From Paraburkholderia sp. PGU19 (GTDB lineage Bacteria; Pseudomonadota; Gammaproteobacteria; Burkholderiales; Burkholderiaceae): 64,000 nt of DNA. Location: contig NZ_AP023180.1 of assembly GCF_013426915.1 (NCBI RefSeq), positions 496,001-560,000 on the forward strand, in the 5' to 3' direction. Below are positions 52,896 to 62,134 of the stretch, one piece after another. The position numbers and the translations under genes were made by a program. The notes under the pieces are model-generated. The model was given only the letters and a program-made list of their open reading frames with translations, was not told the origin of the DNA and did no database searches. The stretch's first letter is position 1. Every line of letters begins with the position of its first letter.

Positions 52896-55460
52896 ATGGG
52901 GATCTTGCGATACGACGCCGCTCGTTCAGCGGCGAAGCGGGCGGTTTTGCGTCAAACCGTGCGTTCGATGACGCGCAACGGCATGCGCTTGCCGCTGCGC
53001 GCGGCGCTGACGGCGCTACTGTTTGCCATGACGCTGCCGACCGCGCAGGCAGCATCTGATGCCGCGCCAGTCGCCTCACCGGGTGCGATTCCCGCCACGC
53101 GCGCCGAACTCGCGGCGAAGCCGGGAACGACGCCCAGCACCACGCCGCTCGTGCCGTCCGCGCCCGCCAGCAACAGCTTGCCGCCGCTGCCGTCCGCGAA
53201 GCCCGTCGATCCGCGCGCGGGGCAACAGCCCGCATTCGCCGAGCCGGCGCCGCAACCCTTCGCTGTCGTGCGCGGCGGCCGCGACACGATGCCGACCACG
53301 GCCGACAACGGCACGGCCGTATCGGGTGGACGCCGTCAGACCTTCACGTTCGCGCAGCTGGGCGCGCTCGATCCGCTGCAACTGCGCGGCGTCGACGGCC
53401 AGAACGGCGTGCCGTTCTCGGTACGCGCCGATGAAGTCGTGACGGGCGCGAACCTGCATCTGATCTATAGCTATTCGCCGTCGCTGCTGTCGAACCTGTC
53501 GCATCTGAAAGTGCTCGTGAACGGCGAAGTCGCCGCGACGCTGCCGTTGCCGCGCGAGCAGGCGGGCACGCTGCTCGCGCGTGACATTCCGCTCGAACCG
53601 CGCCTGATCACCGAGTTCAATCACCTGAACGTCCAGTTGATCGGCCATTACACGCAGGGCTGTGAAGATCCGGCGAGCAGCGCGCTATGGGCGACCGTCA
53701 GCAACGCGAGCACGCTCGATCTCACGTTCGCGTCGCTTGCAGCCAAGCCGGATCTCGGCGCACTGCCGCTGCCTTTCTTCGACCGGCGTGACATCCGCCG
53801 CCTGGAGTTGCCATTCGTATTCGCCGCGAAGCCGTCGCCGCAAGCGCTCGAAGCGGCGGGCGCGGTCGCGTCGTGGTTCGGCTCGCTGGCTGGCTATCGC
53901 GGCGCGCTGTTTCCCGCGCAACTCGACAACGCGCCGCTGTCGGGCAATGCCGTTGTGTTCGCGACCAACGACGAACGGCCCGTGGGCGTCACGCTGCCCA
54001 CCATCGACGGCCCGATGCTTGCCGTCGTCGATCGCGAAGCGCCCGCGCACGGCAAGCTGCTGCTCGTGCTGGGCCGCGATGCGCGCGAGCTGAAGATCGC
54101 CGCGAACGCGCTGTCGCTCGGCGAGGCGGCGCTGTCGGGCACGGTGCAGACCATCACGCACGTCGACGCGCCGCGCGCGCGTCAGCCGTACGACGCGCCA
54201 GGCTGGCTGCCGACCGATCGCCCCGTGCGCTTCGGCGAACTGGCCGTGCCGAAGGATCTGTCCGTGCGCGGCTATAACGGCGACGTCGTGCGCGTGGATC
54301 TGCGCGTCGCGCCCGATCTGTTCACGTGGCGCACCAAGGGCGTGCCTATCGACCTGCGCTATCGCTTCACCGTGCGCCCCGCGCCGGACCGTTCGACGCT
54401 CAACATCAGCGTCAACAACAACTTCGTGCAGGCGTTGCGCATTCCCGCGCAGTCGTCGTCGATGCTCGATCTCGGCCGCTATCTGAACCGGATGCTGCCG
54501 GATCACACGGCGCCCGCGTCGAAAGAGATCTACATTCCGCCGCATCTGCTTGCGTCGCAGGCGCAGTTGCGCTTCCACTTCTACTACGACATGCCGAAGA
54601 CGGGCGAATGCCAGGGGCAGGTGCTCGACAACGTGCGCGGCGAGATCGATCCCGATTCGACCATCGATCTGTCATCGTTCCCGCACTACATGGCGCTGCC
54701 CGATCTGGCCGCGTTCGCGAACAGCGGCTGGCCGTTCACGAAGCTCGCCGACCTGTCGCAGACGGCCGTGATCCTGCCCGTCAACGCGAACCCGAGCGAC
54801 TACAGCCTGTATCTGACGGTGATGGGCCGTATGGGCGCGTCGACGGCGTATCCCGTCACAGCCGTGACCGTCGCGACGGCCGCCGACGTACAGCGTCTCG
54901 CCGACAAGGACCTGCTCATGATCGGCGCGCCCGGCCAGCAGCCTTTGCTGGCGACATGGGAAAAGGACATGCCGTTCTCCACCGCCGACGACTCGCGCCG
55001 CATGCAGTTCTCGAACGTGTCGTTCCGCATCGCCAACTGGTGGCACGGCGATCGGGGCGGCGTACGTACGGCGGGGCGCGCGGATCTGTCGCTGGTGAAT
55101 TCGTCGGGCGACGCGATCATCACCGGCTTCCAGTCGCCGCTCGAAAAAGGCCGTAGCGTGGTCGCGCTGATCTCGGCGCCCGGGCAGTCGGAAACCGATC
55201 TCACCAACGCGATGCTCGACGCCGATCTCGTCCAGTCGATCCAGGGCGGTTTGACCGTGGTGCGCGGCAGAACGCTCGAAGTGGTGTCGAACGGCGACGT
55301 GTATTACGTCGGCCATCTGTCGCCCATCGAGTACATGCGCTGGGCGTTGTCCGTGCATCCGCTGCTGTTGCTGCTCTCCGGGCTGATCGCGGCGTTGATC
55401 ATCGCTGCCGTGTTTTACCGGCTGTTGCGCGCGGTCGCTGCGCGCCGGCTGAAGGACTGA
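52896..55460 (+). CDS. bcsB: Cellulose synthase regulatory subunit BcsB
   Basis: An 854-residue periplasmic protein anchored by a C-terminal helix (PLLLLLSGLIAALIIAAVFYRLL). It guides the glucan chain across the periplasm together with BcsA. The signal peptide lies around RLPLRAALTALLFAMTLPTAQA; an internal ATG at 52968 would give a shorter, more usual leader, so the start is uncertain. Two carbohydrate-binding/flavodoxin-like repeats are suggested by IYSYSPSLLSNLSHLKVLVNGE and by VDLRVAPDLFTWRTKGV. It begins 3 bp after bcsA. Confidence 0.93.
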   Translation: MGILRYDAARSAAKRAVLRQTVRSMTRNGMRLPLRAALTALLFAMTLPTAQAASDAAPVASPGAIPATRAELAAKPGTTPSTTPLVPSAPASNSLPPLPSAKPVDPRAGQQPAFAEPAPQPFAVVRGGRDTMPTTADNGTAVSGGRRQTFTFAQLGALDPLQLRGVDGQNGVPFSVRADEVVTGANLHLIYSYSPSLLSNLSHLKVLVNGEVAATLPLPREQAGTLLARDIPLEPRLITEFNHLNVQLIGHYTQGCEDPASSALWATVSNASTLDLTFASLAAKPDLGALPLPFFDRRDIRRLELPFVFAAKPSPQALEAAGAVASWFGSLAGYRGALFPAQLDNAPLSGNAVVFATNDERPVGVTLPTIDGPMLAVVDREAPAHGKLLLVLGRDARELKIAANALSLGEAALSGTVQTITHVDAPRARQPYDAPGWLPTDRPVRFGELAVPKDLSVRGYNGDVVRVDLRVAPDLFTWRTKGVPIDLRYRFTVRPAPDRSTLNISVNNNFVQALRIPAQSSSMLDLGRYLNRMLPDHTAPASKEIYIPPHLLASQAQLRFHFYYDMPKTGECQGQVLDNVRGEIDPDSTIDLSSFPHYMALPDLAAFANSGWPFTKLADLSQTAVILPVNANPSDYSLYLTVMGRMGASTAYPVTAVTVATAADVQRLADKDLLMIGAPGQQPLLATWEKDMPFSTADDSRRMQFSNVSFRIANWWHGDRGGVRTAGRADLSLVNSSGDAIITGFQSPLEKGRSVVALISAPGQSETDLTNAMLDADLVQSIQGGLTVVRGRTLEVVSNGDVYYVGHLSPIEYMRWALSVHPLLLLLSGLIAALIIAAVFYRLLRAVAARRLKD

Positions 55461-55461
55461 C

Positions 55462-56682
55462 ATGCGGGCGTCGTTTTTCTCACGCCCGTTGCACGCCGTG
55501 CTCGCGTGCGCGGGTGTCATGGTTGGCATCACGGGGCACGCGCACGCCGCGACGTGCGACGACTGGTCAGCGTATCGCGCGTTCGTGTCGCGCTTCGTGC
55601 AGCAGGACGGACGCGTCGTCGATTTTTCGACGCCCACGCAGCAGACCACGTCCGAAGGCCAGTCGTACGGCATGTTCTTCGCGCTCGTCGCGAACGACCG
55701 CGCGACCTTCGAGCGCGTGTTGCGCTGGACGCGCGCGAATTTATCGGCGGGACGTTTCGACGGGGACGACGTGAAGCTGCCTTCGTGGCAGTGGGGCAAG
55801 AAGCCGGATGGCGCGTATGGCGTGCTCGACCCGAACTCGGCGGCGGACTCGGACTTGTGGATCGCCTACGATCTGTTCGAGGCGGGGCGTCTGTGGCATG
55901 AGCCGGCGTACACGAAGCTCGCCTATGCGCTCGTCACGCAGATCGAGAAGCAGGAAGTCGCCGATCTGCGCGGCCTCGGACCGATGCTGCTGCCTGGTCC
56001 GCAGGGCTTCCGCAACGGCGGCACGACGCGGCTGAATCCGAGTTATCTGCCGTTGCCACTGCTGCGCGCGCTCGCCGCGCAATCGCCGAACGGACCGTGG
56101 GCGCGCGTCGCGGACAATGCGTTCAAGCTCATCAAGACGACTGCGCCGCTCGGCTTCGCGCCGGACTGGGCGGCTTATCGTGACGGCCAGCGTGACGGGC
56201 AGTTCATCGTCGATCCGCAAAAGGGCGACGTGGGCAGCTACGATGCGATCCGCGTCTATCTGTGGGCAGGGCTGACTGCACCCGCCGATCCCCTCGCGAA
56301 GCCGTGGCTCGCCGCATTGCACGGCATGCGCGACAGGATCGCGCAGACGGGCGTGCCGCCCGAGAAAGTCGCGACGACCACGGGCAACGCGAGCGGCGAA
56401 GGCCCGATCGGTTTCTGGGGCGCGCTGCTGCCGTATTTCCGCGCGCTCGGCGACACGCGCGCAGCGGGCCTCGCGCAAACGCATCTGGCGTCGCTGGCCA
56501 CGCCTACACCTACACCCGCACTGGGCGCAGGCCAGGCCACTCAAAACCAGCCTGTCTATTACGACGAGGTGTTGATGCTCTTCGGTACAGGGTCCGCAGA
56601 CGGCCGCTACCGCTTCGATGAAAACGGCCGTCTCGTGCCCCGTTGGGAGAACTCATGCCAATCCGCCAACGCGCGCTCGTAA
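55462..56682 (+). CDS. bcsZ: Endo-1,4-beta-glucanase of the cellulose operon (GH8)
   Basis: A 406-residue secreted family 8 glycosidase with a signal peptide (residues 1-29, cleaved near AHAATC). The general acid Glu65 lies in TTSEGQSYGM, and Asp131 is in DSDLWIAYDLF; a further Asp in VGSYDAIRVYLW fits the catalytic base region. It trims or disentangles glucan in the periplasm during cellulose production. It starts 1 bp after bcsB and overlaps bcsC by 28 bp. Confidence 0.95.
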   Translation: MRASFFSRPLHAVLACAGVMVGITGHAHAATCDDWSAYRAFVSRFVQQDGRVVDFSTPTQQTTSEGQSYGMFFALVANDRATFERVLRWTRANLSAGRFDGDDVKLPSWQWGKKPDGAYGVLDPNSAADSDLWIAYDLFEAGRLWHEPAYTKLAYALVTQIEKQEVADLRGLGPMLLPGPQGFRNGGTTRLNPSYLPLPLLRALAAQSPNGPWARVADNAFKLIKTTAPLGFAPDWAAYRDGQRDGQFIVDPQKGDVGSYDAIRVYLWAGLTAPADPLAKPWLAALHGMRDRIAQTGVPPEKVATTTGNASGEGPIGFWGALLPYFRALGDTRAAGLAQTHLASLATPTPTPALGAGQATQNQPVYYDEVLMLFGTGSADGRYRFDENGRLVPRWENSCQSANARS

Positions 56683-59600
56683 TCGGCGTCGCGCTCACGC
56701 TCGGCGCGGGCGCGGCGGCGTCGGCATTCGCGCAGGCGCAGCCGAACGATCCGATGAGCGTCCTGATTGATCAGGGCAAGTATTGGCAGTCGCACAAGCG
56801 CGGCGATCTCGCCGAGCAGGCGTGGCTGAAGGTCTTGCGCATCGATCCGAAGCAGCCCGACGCGCTGTACGGAATGGGCATCGTGATGTCCGACCGCAAG
56901 GACGGCGCGGGTGCGCAGCAGTATCTCGCGCGCTTGCGCCAGGCCGCGCCGAACTATCCGAACATCGACGAACTCGCGCGGCGTCTCGGTCAATCGAGCC
57001 CGACCGACCAGGCCGTCAACGACGCGCGGCGTCTCGCCCAGGCCGGGCAGCAGGCATCGGCGGCGCAGGCGTACCGTCAGGCGCTCGGCTCGAAGCCGGC
57101 CAATCCGCAGCTCGCATTGGAGTACTACCAGACGCTCGGTTCGTCGCCGCAAGGCTGGGAAGAGGCTCGTCGCGGGCTCGAGCAACTGGCGCGCGAGCAT
57201 CCCGACGATCCGCGCTTCGCGCTCGCCTATGCGCAGCATCTGACCTATCGCGAAGCGAATCGGCGCGAGGGCATCGCGCAGCTTGCGCAGTTATCGAAGG
57301 ATTCCGTGGTCGGCGCGCAGGCGAAGGCGGCCTGGCGCCAGGCGCTGTTGTGGCTCGGCGTGCGCGCATCCGACGCACCGCTCTTTCAGGCGTATCTGTC
57401 TGCCGTCCCCGACGATGCCGCCGTCAAGGCACGCGCCGATTCGATTGCGGAACAAGACCGGCGCGCCAGCGAGCGCGCGCAACAGAACGCGGGCGCCGAC
57501 GCGCGCGGCCGCACGATCGCCGAAGGCTTCGCGGCGCTCGATCGCGGCGACCTCGTGACGGCGAAGGCGCGCTTCACGTCGGTGCTCGCCAGTGCGCCGA
57601 ACGATGGCGACGCGCTCGGCGGCATGGGCGTTGCGCTGCTCAAGCAGGAGCAATTCGCGCAGGCGCGCGAGTACCTGCTGCGCGCATCGCAGGCAGGCGG
57701 CGCGGCGCGCTGGCGCGAGGCGCTCAATAGCGCGACCTACTGGATGTACACGAGCGAAGGTCTCGGCGAGCAGAGCAACGGCAATCTCGCGCAAGCGAAG
57801 GCGTCGTTCGAGAAAGCGATTGCCGTGAGTCCCGGCGACGTCACGGCACAAAGCGCGCTCGGCGATCTGCTGATGCAAAGCGGCGACCCGCGCGGCGCGG
57901 AAGCGGCGTTCCGCATGGCGTTGCGCCGCCAGGCCGACAATCCCGATGCGATCCGTGGCCTCGTCGGCGCGCTCGCCGCGCAGGGACGCGGCGACGAGGC
58001 GCTCAGCTTCGCGAACCAGTTGACGGACGAGCAGCGCAAGAAAGTGGGCGGCGCGGACCGTCTGCGCGGCGAGGCGCAAGCGGCGCAGGCGCGTGCCGCC
58101 GAAGCGCGCGGCGATCTCGGCAATGCGCGCAGCCTGTTCGAAGACGCGCTGCTGAGCAATCCCGACGATCCATGGCTGAGGCTCGACCTCGCGCGCATCT
58201 ACGCGAAGCAGGGCGCGTATGCGAATGCGAAAAGCATCATGGATGGCCTGATCGCGCTGCATCCGGACATGCCCGACGCGTTCTATGCGAGCGCGCTGCT
58301 CGCGGCGGATATGCAGGACTGGCGTTACGGTCTGTCGCAACTCGAACGCATTCCGCTCAACAAACGCACCGATGCGATGGCGGTGTTGCAGCATCGGCTG
58401 TGGGTTCATCAGCAGTGCGACGAAGCCGTGGCGCTCGCGAAGAGCGGGCGCGTCGCGCAGGCGCGCGGATTGCTGCAGAACGCGGAACCCGTGGCAGGCA
58501 CGAACGCCGAACTGATCGGCGCGATCGCGTCGGCCTACGTGAATACGGGCGACACGCCGCGCGCGCTGATGATGGTGCGCCGCGCCGTCGCGCGTGCGCC
58601 GAACGATCCGGGGCTGCTGCTCTCCGACGCGGGCATTCTGCTGAACGCGGGCCAGGACATCGAGCTGGGCGAGGTGATGCGGCGGCTCGCATCGATGCAG
58701 CTGACGGGCCAGCAGCGCAGCGACTTCGAGAAGATCAACGTGGCGATCGTCGTGCGCCGCACGGATGCGCTGCGTCAGGCGAACGACCTGGCGAGCGCGT
58801 ACGACGTGCTGTCGCCGTGGCTTGCCGCGCGGCCGAATGATCCCGACATTCTGGCGGCGCTCGCGCGTCTGTACACCGCGAACAACGACAACGCGAATGC
58901 GCTCGCGACGTATCGCCTAGCGCTCGCACAGAATCCGACCGACATGGGCTTGTTGCTCAACGCGGCGGGTGCGGCGACGCAGATCCGCAAGTTCGACTTC
59001 GCCGAATCGACGTTGACGCAGGCGTTGCGCATCGCGCCGAACAACCCGGATGCGCTCGCCGCGATGGGGCGCATGTATCGTGCGCAGGGCAGGAACAGTC
59101 TGGCCGCGCAGTATTTCCAGCGTGCGCTGATTGCGCAGAACGCACCGCTTGCGCGTCCCGGCGCGACGGCGGAGGGCGCCAATGGTCAGCCTGTGCCGCG
59201 CGGCTGGGATGTGCCGTTGCGCCCGAGAGGGCCGATTCCGTTGCCTGGCACGAATCCTTTTGCGAACCGGGCGTCGGCGGATGCGTCGAACAGTGTGCCG
59301 TTCCCGGCGCAGAATACCGGTCTCACGACCCAACCGTCTCCGATGCCAGCCATGCCTGCCTATATTCCGCCGACGCAGCCGGTAACCGCGCCGTATGCGC
59401 CGTACGTCGCGCCGCAGCCGCAGCCGGCCTCGCAGATCAACTCGCTGGAAATGCTCGCGCCGCAAGCCGCGGTGATGGGCAGCGGAACGCCGGACGCGGA
59501 CGGCTACGGCCCCGATCAATATGGCTCGTCGCAGTCGGGCGGCGGGCTCGCGCCGGGACAGGCGTATCCGGCGCAGGGCTATGCGCAGCAGGACACGTAT

Positions 59601-61373
59601 GCGCTGCCGGCGCAAACGTACCAGCAGCCTTATCCGCAGCAATATCAGCAACCGGTGTACGCGCAACCGGCTGACATCAGCACACCGTGGCCGATGTCGC
59701 CTCAGTCGCAGGCCGCCGCGCAGGCGGCGACACAGGGAATGAACACGCAGCCGGCTTCGAAGAAGCGGACGACGAAGAACGCGCGTACGTCGAACAACAA
59801 TGCGGCGTATGCGCAGCAGAACGGCGGTTATCAGCAGGGCGGCTATTCGCAGGGCGGCGCTCCGCAACAGGGTTACGCGCAACCTTATCCGCAGCAACAG
59901 GCTTATCCGCAGCAACCGTATCCACAACAGCCGTATTCGCAGCAGCGCACTTACGCGCAGCAGCCGTACCCGCAGCAGGCGTATCAGCAGCCTTACCAGC
60001 CGCAACCGCCGCAGCAGCCGTATGCGCAGCAGGGCTATACGAATCAGGGCTACGGACTCGTGCCCTACGTCCCGCAACCGCCCGCGCCTTATCCGACGCG
60101 CACCACGCAGATGCAGGACCAGCAGAACCGGCAATATCCGCAGCCGGCGCAGCCGCAGCCGCTGACCGTCGAGGAAGAACTCGCGCAGATCAACCGCGAA
60201 CAGACCAGCACGGTGAGCGGCGGCATCCAGTTCCGCAATCGCGACGGCGAAAACGGCCTGTCGAACCTGACCGATATCGAAGCGCCAGTGCAAGGCCGCA
60301 TCCGCGCGGGCGACGGTCACGTGACCATCGAGGTCACGCCCGTCACGCTCGATGCGGGCACGCCGAGCAACAGCGTGAGTACGCTGTCGCGTTTCGGTTC
60401 GGCCCAGGCTTTCGGCACCAGCACGGTGCTGCCCGGCTCGCAGACGGCGAGCGGCGTCGGCGCGGATGTCGGCTATGAGTGGCGCGGACTGAAGGCCGAT
60501 ATCGGGGCGACGCCGTGGGGCTTCCGCGAGCAGAACATCGTGGGTGGACTGCAGTATCGCGGCAGCATCACCGACAAGGTGTCGTACAAGCTGACGGGCG
60601 CGCGCCGCGCGGTCACCGACAGTCTCGTGTCCTACGCGGGCGCGCACGATACGGCGACGGGCCTCGACTGGGGTGGCGTGACGTCGAATGGGTTGCGTGG
60701 CGACGTCGGCTGGGACGATGGTACGAATGGCCTTTATGCGAATGCGTCATGGGACTATCTGACGGGCCGTAACGTCGCGTCGAACAATGCCGTGAAAGGC
60801 GGTGGCGGCGTCTATACGCGGCTCGTGAAAGACGCGGACCAGACGCTGACCGTCGGCGTCAATGCGACGCTGATGCACTATGACAAGAACCTCTCGTACT
60901 TCACGTTCGGCCAGGGCGGATATTTCAGCCCGCAGCAATATGCGATTCTGAATCTGCCGATCGAGTACACGGGTCGCAACGGTCCATTCACCTACGATCT
61001 GAAAGCGTCGATCGGCGTACAGCATTATCGTCAGGATGCGTCCGACTACTTCCCGACGAACAGTACCTATCAAAGCGCGGCAGCCAACGCCGCCAAGGTG
61101 GCGAACGCGGCAGCGGGCTCGACGGTCGTCGATCCGGACGCCGTCTATCCTGGCCAAAGCAAGACAGGCGTGTCCTACTCGATCGATGCCGTCGGCGAAT
61201 ACCAGCTCGCGCCGCAACTCGCCGTGGGCGCGGCGGCGTCGTTCGGCAACGCGTATCAGTACCGCGAGTTCGTCGCGGCCGTCTACGTGCGATATGCATT
61301 CACGAAGCAGACGGGCCCGAGCATGTTCCCGCCGTCACCCGTCCGCTCGTCTTACCTTCCTTTGAACGATTGA
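56655..61373 (+). CDS. bcsC: Cellulose export outer-membrane protein BcsC with long Gln/Pro/Tyr linker
   Basis: A 1572-residue secreted protein. The signal peptide ends SAFAQAQP (residue about 28). TPR repeats cover about 30-830 and bind the periplasmic complex. The C-terminal BCSC domain (from VSGGIQFRNRDGENGLSNL, about 1185) forms a 16-strand barrel for export. Between them a low-complexity linker of roughly 340 residues includes tandem YPQQ/YAQQ units at about 973-1170. E. coli BcsC is about 1150 residues, so the linker explains much of the extra length. The start at 56655 has GGGAG upstream; a TTG four codons earlier is unlikely. A terminator follows at once. Confidence 0.93.
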   Translation: MPIRQRALVIGVALTLGAGAAASAFAQAQPNDPMSVLIDQGKYWQSHKRGDLAEQAWLKVLRIDPKQPDALYGMGIVMSDRKDGAGAQQYLARLRQAAPNYPNIDELARRLGQSSPTDQAVNDARRLAQAGQQASAAQAYRQALGSKPANPQLALEYYQTLGSSPQGWEEARRGLEQLAREHPDDPRFALAYAQHLTYREANRREGIAQLAQLSKDSVVGAQAKAAWRQALLWLGVRASDAPLFQAYLSAVPDDAAVKARADSIAEQDRRASERAQQNAGADARGRTIAEGFAALDRGDLVTAKARFTSVLASAPNDGDALGGMGVALLKQEQFAQAREYLLRASQAGGAARWREALNSATYWMYTSEGLGEQSNGNLAQAKASFEKAIAVSPGDVTAQSALGDLLMQSGDPRGAEAAFRMALRRQADNPDAIRGLVGALAAQGRGDEALSFANQLTDEQRKKVGGADRLRGEAQAAQARAAEARGDLGNARSLFEDALLSNPDDPWLRLDLARIYAKQGAYANAKSIMDGLIALHPDMPDAFYASALLAADMQDWRYGLSQLERIPLNKRTDAMAVLQHRLWVHQQCDEAVALAKSGRVAQARGLLQNAEPVAGTNAELIGAIASAYVNTGDTPRALMMVRRAVARAPNDPGLLLSDAGILLNAGQDIELGEVMRRLASMQLTGQQRSDFEKINVAIVVRRTDALRQANDLASAYDVLSPWLAARPNDPDILAALARLYTANNDNANALATYRLALAQNPTDMGLLLNAAGAATQIRKFDFAESTLTQALRIAPNNPDALAAMGRMYRAQGRNSLAAQYFQRALIAQNAPLARPGATAEGANGQPVPRGWDVPLRPRGPIPLPGTNPFANRASADASNSVPFPAQNTGLTTQPSPMPAMPAYIPPTQPVTAPYAPYVAPQPQPASQINSLEMLAPQAAVMGSGTPDADGYGPDQYGSSQSGGGLAPGQAYPAQGYAQQDTYALPAQTYQQPYPQQYQQPVYAQPADISTPWPMSPQSQAAAQAATQGMNTQPASKKRTTKNARTSNNNAAYAQQNGGYQQGGYSQGGAPQQGYAQPYPQQQAYPQQPYPQQPYSQQRTYAQQPYPQQAYQQPYQPQPPQQPYAQQGYTNQGYGLVPYVPQPPAPYPTRTTQMQDQQNRQYPQPAQPQPLTVEEELAQINREQTSTVSGGIQFRNRDGENGLSNLTDIEAPVQGRIRAGDGHVTIEVTPVTLDAGTPSNSVSTLSRFGSAQAFGTSTVLPGSQTASGVGADVGYEWRGLKADIGATPWGFREQNIVGGLQYRGSITDKVSYKLTGARRAVTDSLVSYAGAHDTATGLDWGGVTSNGLRGDVGWDDGTNGLYANASWDYLTGRNVASNNAVKGGGGVYTRLVKDADQTLTVGVNATLMHYDKNLSYFTFGQGGYFSPQQYAILNLPIEYTGRNGPFTYDLKASIGVQHYRQDASDYFPTNSTYQSAAANAAKVANAAAGSTVVDPDAVYPGQSKTGVSYSIDAVGEYQLAPQLAVGAAASFGNAYQYREFVAAVYVRYAFTKQTGPSMFPPSPVRSSYLPLND
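59570..60170 (+). repeat. Degenerate short tandem repeats encoding YPQQ/YAQQ units in bcsC
   Basis: Imperfect 12-base units around TATCCGCAGCAA recur many times, densest at 59870-60030. They are in frame and keep coding. They are prone to slippage, so linker length may vary between strains. Confidence 0.8.
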
Positions 61374-61385
61374 GCGCGTTCTCTG

Positions 61386-61418
61386 AAGAAGCAACGCGGT
61401 GACCCGCGTTGCTTCTTT
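61386..61418 (+). terminator. Strong Rho-independent terminator after bcsC
   Basis: A perfect 14-bp stem (61386-61399 pairing with 61404-61417) with a TGAC loop begins 12 bp after the bcsC stop and carries its own TTCTTT tail. It ends the cellulose operon. Confidence 0.93.
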
Positions 61419-61677
61419 CCCCTCCTTGCAGCCAGCACGCGTGCGCCGTCCGCGATCGTCCCGGACGGCCGCCGGCACTTCGTACGCACGTTTTTTTACG
61501 TCCCACTACAATCAGTCGACCCGATCCCTGAATGTGCATGCGCAACAGATCGACGCAGTGCGTATGCACTCGTCGGCCTCGTGCGATTAGCGCGTCACGT
61601 CTAACAAAGCGCGGTTGTCGACCGGATTTTGTTGGCCGTCGGCGGATAAACAAAAACTCCCACTTACGGATACGCTC
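61419..61677. other. Non-coding gap between the cellulose operon and the molybdenum hydroxylase genes
   Basis: About 260 bp following the terminator. It should contain the promoter for the hydroxylase genes; I see no strong dyad, RNA gene or coding frame. Confidence 0.5.
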
Positions 61678-62133
61678 ATGGCAACGCTGAACATCAACGG
61701 CCAGTCTCATACCATCGACGCGCCGCCCGACATGCCCGTGCTCTGGGTGCTGCGCGATATCGTCGGTCTCACCGGAACGAAATTCGGCTGCGGCATCGCG
61801 CAATGCGGCGCGTGCACCGTGCATCTGGATGGCGTTGCCGTGCGCTCGTGCGTGCTGCCCATTGCGGCCGTCGGCGACAAGAAGATCACGACGATCGAAG
61901 CCGTCGGCGACACGCCCGCGGGCAAGAAAGTGCAGGCGGCGTGGCGGCACCTGGACGTCGTGCAATGCGGCTACTGTCAGTCCGGACAGGTGATGCAGGC
62001 GGCTTCGCTGCTCGCGCAGAACCCGAACCCGAGCGATGCCGATATCGACGCGGCGATGGCGGGCAATATCTGCCGCTGCGGCACGTACAACCGCATCCGC
62101 GCTGCTGTGAAGCAGGCAGCGAAGGAGGCATGA
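61678..62133 (+). CDS. (2Fe-2S) subunit of a molybdenum hydroxylase (IorA-like)
   Basis: A 151-residue electron-transfer subunit with two 2Fe-2S sites. Cys38, Cys43 and Cys46 ([12 protein letters not shown]) plus Cys58 form the plant-type ferredoxin site. Cys97, Cys100, Cys132 and Cys134 (CGYCQSG and NICRCGTY) form the second. Length and motifs match the alpha subunit of isoquinoline 1-oxidoreductase and related periplasmic aldehyde oxidases. The ATG at 61678 gives the family start; 21 upstream codons are not needed. The large subunit starts 1 bp after its stop. Confidence 0.93.
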   Translation: MATLNINGQSHTIDAPPDMPVLWVLRDIVGLTGTKFGCGIAQCGACTVHLDGVAVRSCVLPIAAVGDKKITTIEAVGDTPAGKKVQAAWRHLDVVQCGYCQSGQVMQAASLLAQNPNPSDADIDAAMAGNICRCGTYNRIRAAVKQAAKEA

Positions 62134-62134
62134 C

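Noticed and set aside
59570..60170. CRISPR-like repeat array
   Set aside because: The repeats are short, contiguous, degenerate and in frame within bcsC; there are no spacers.
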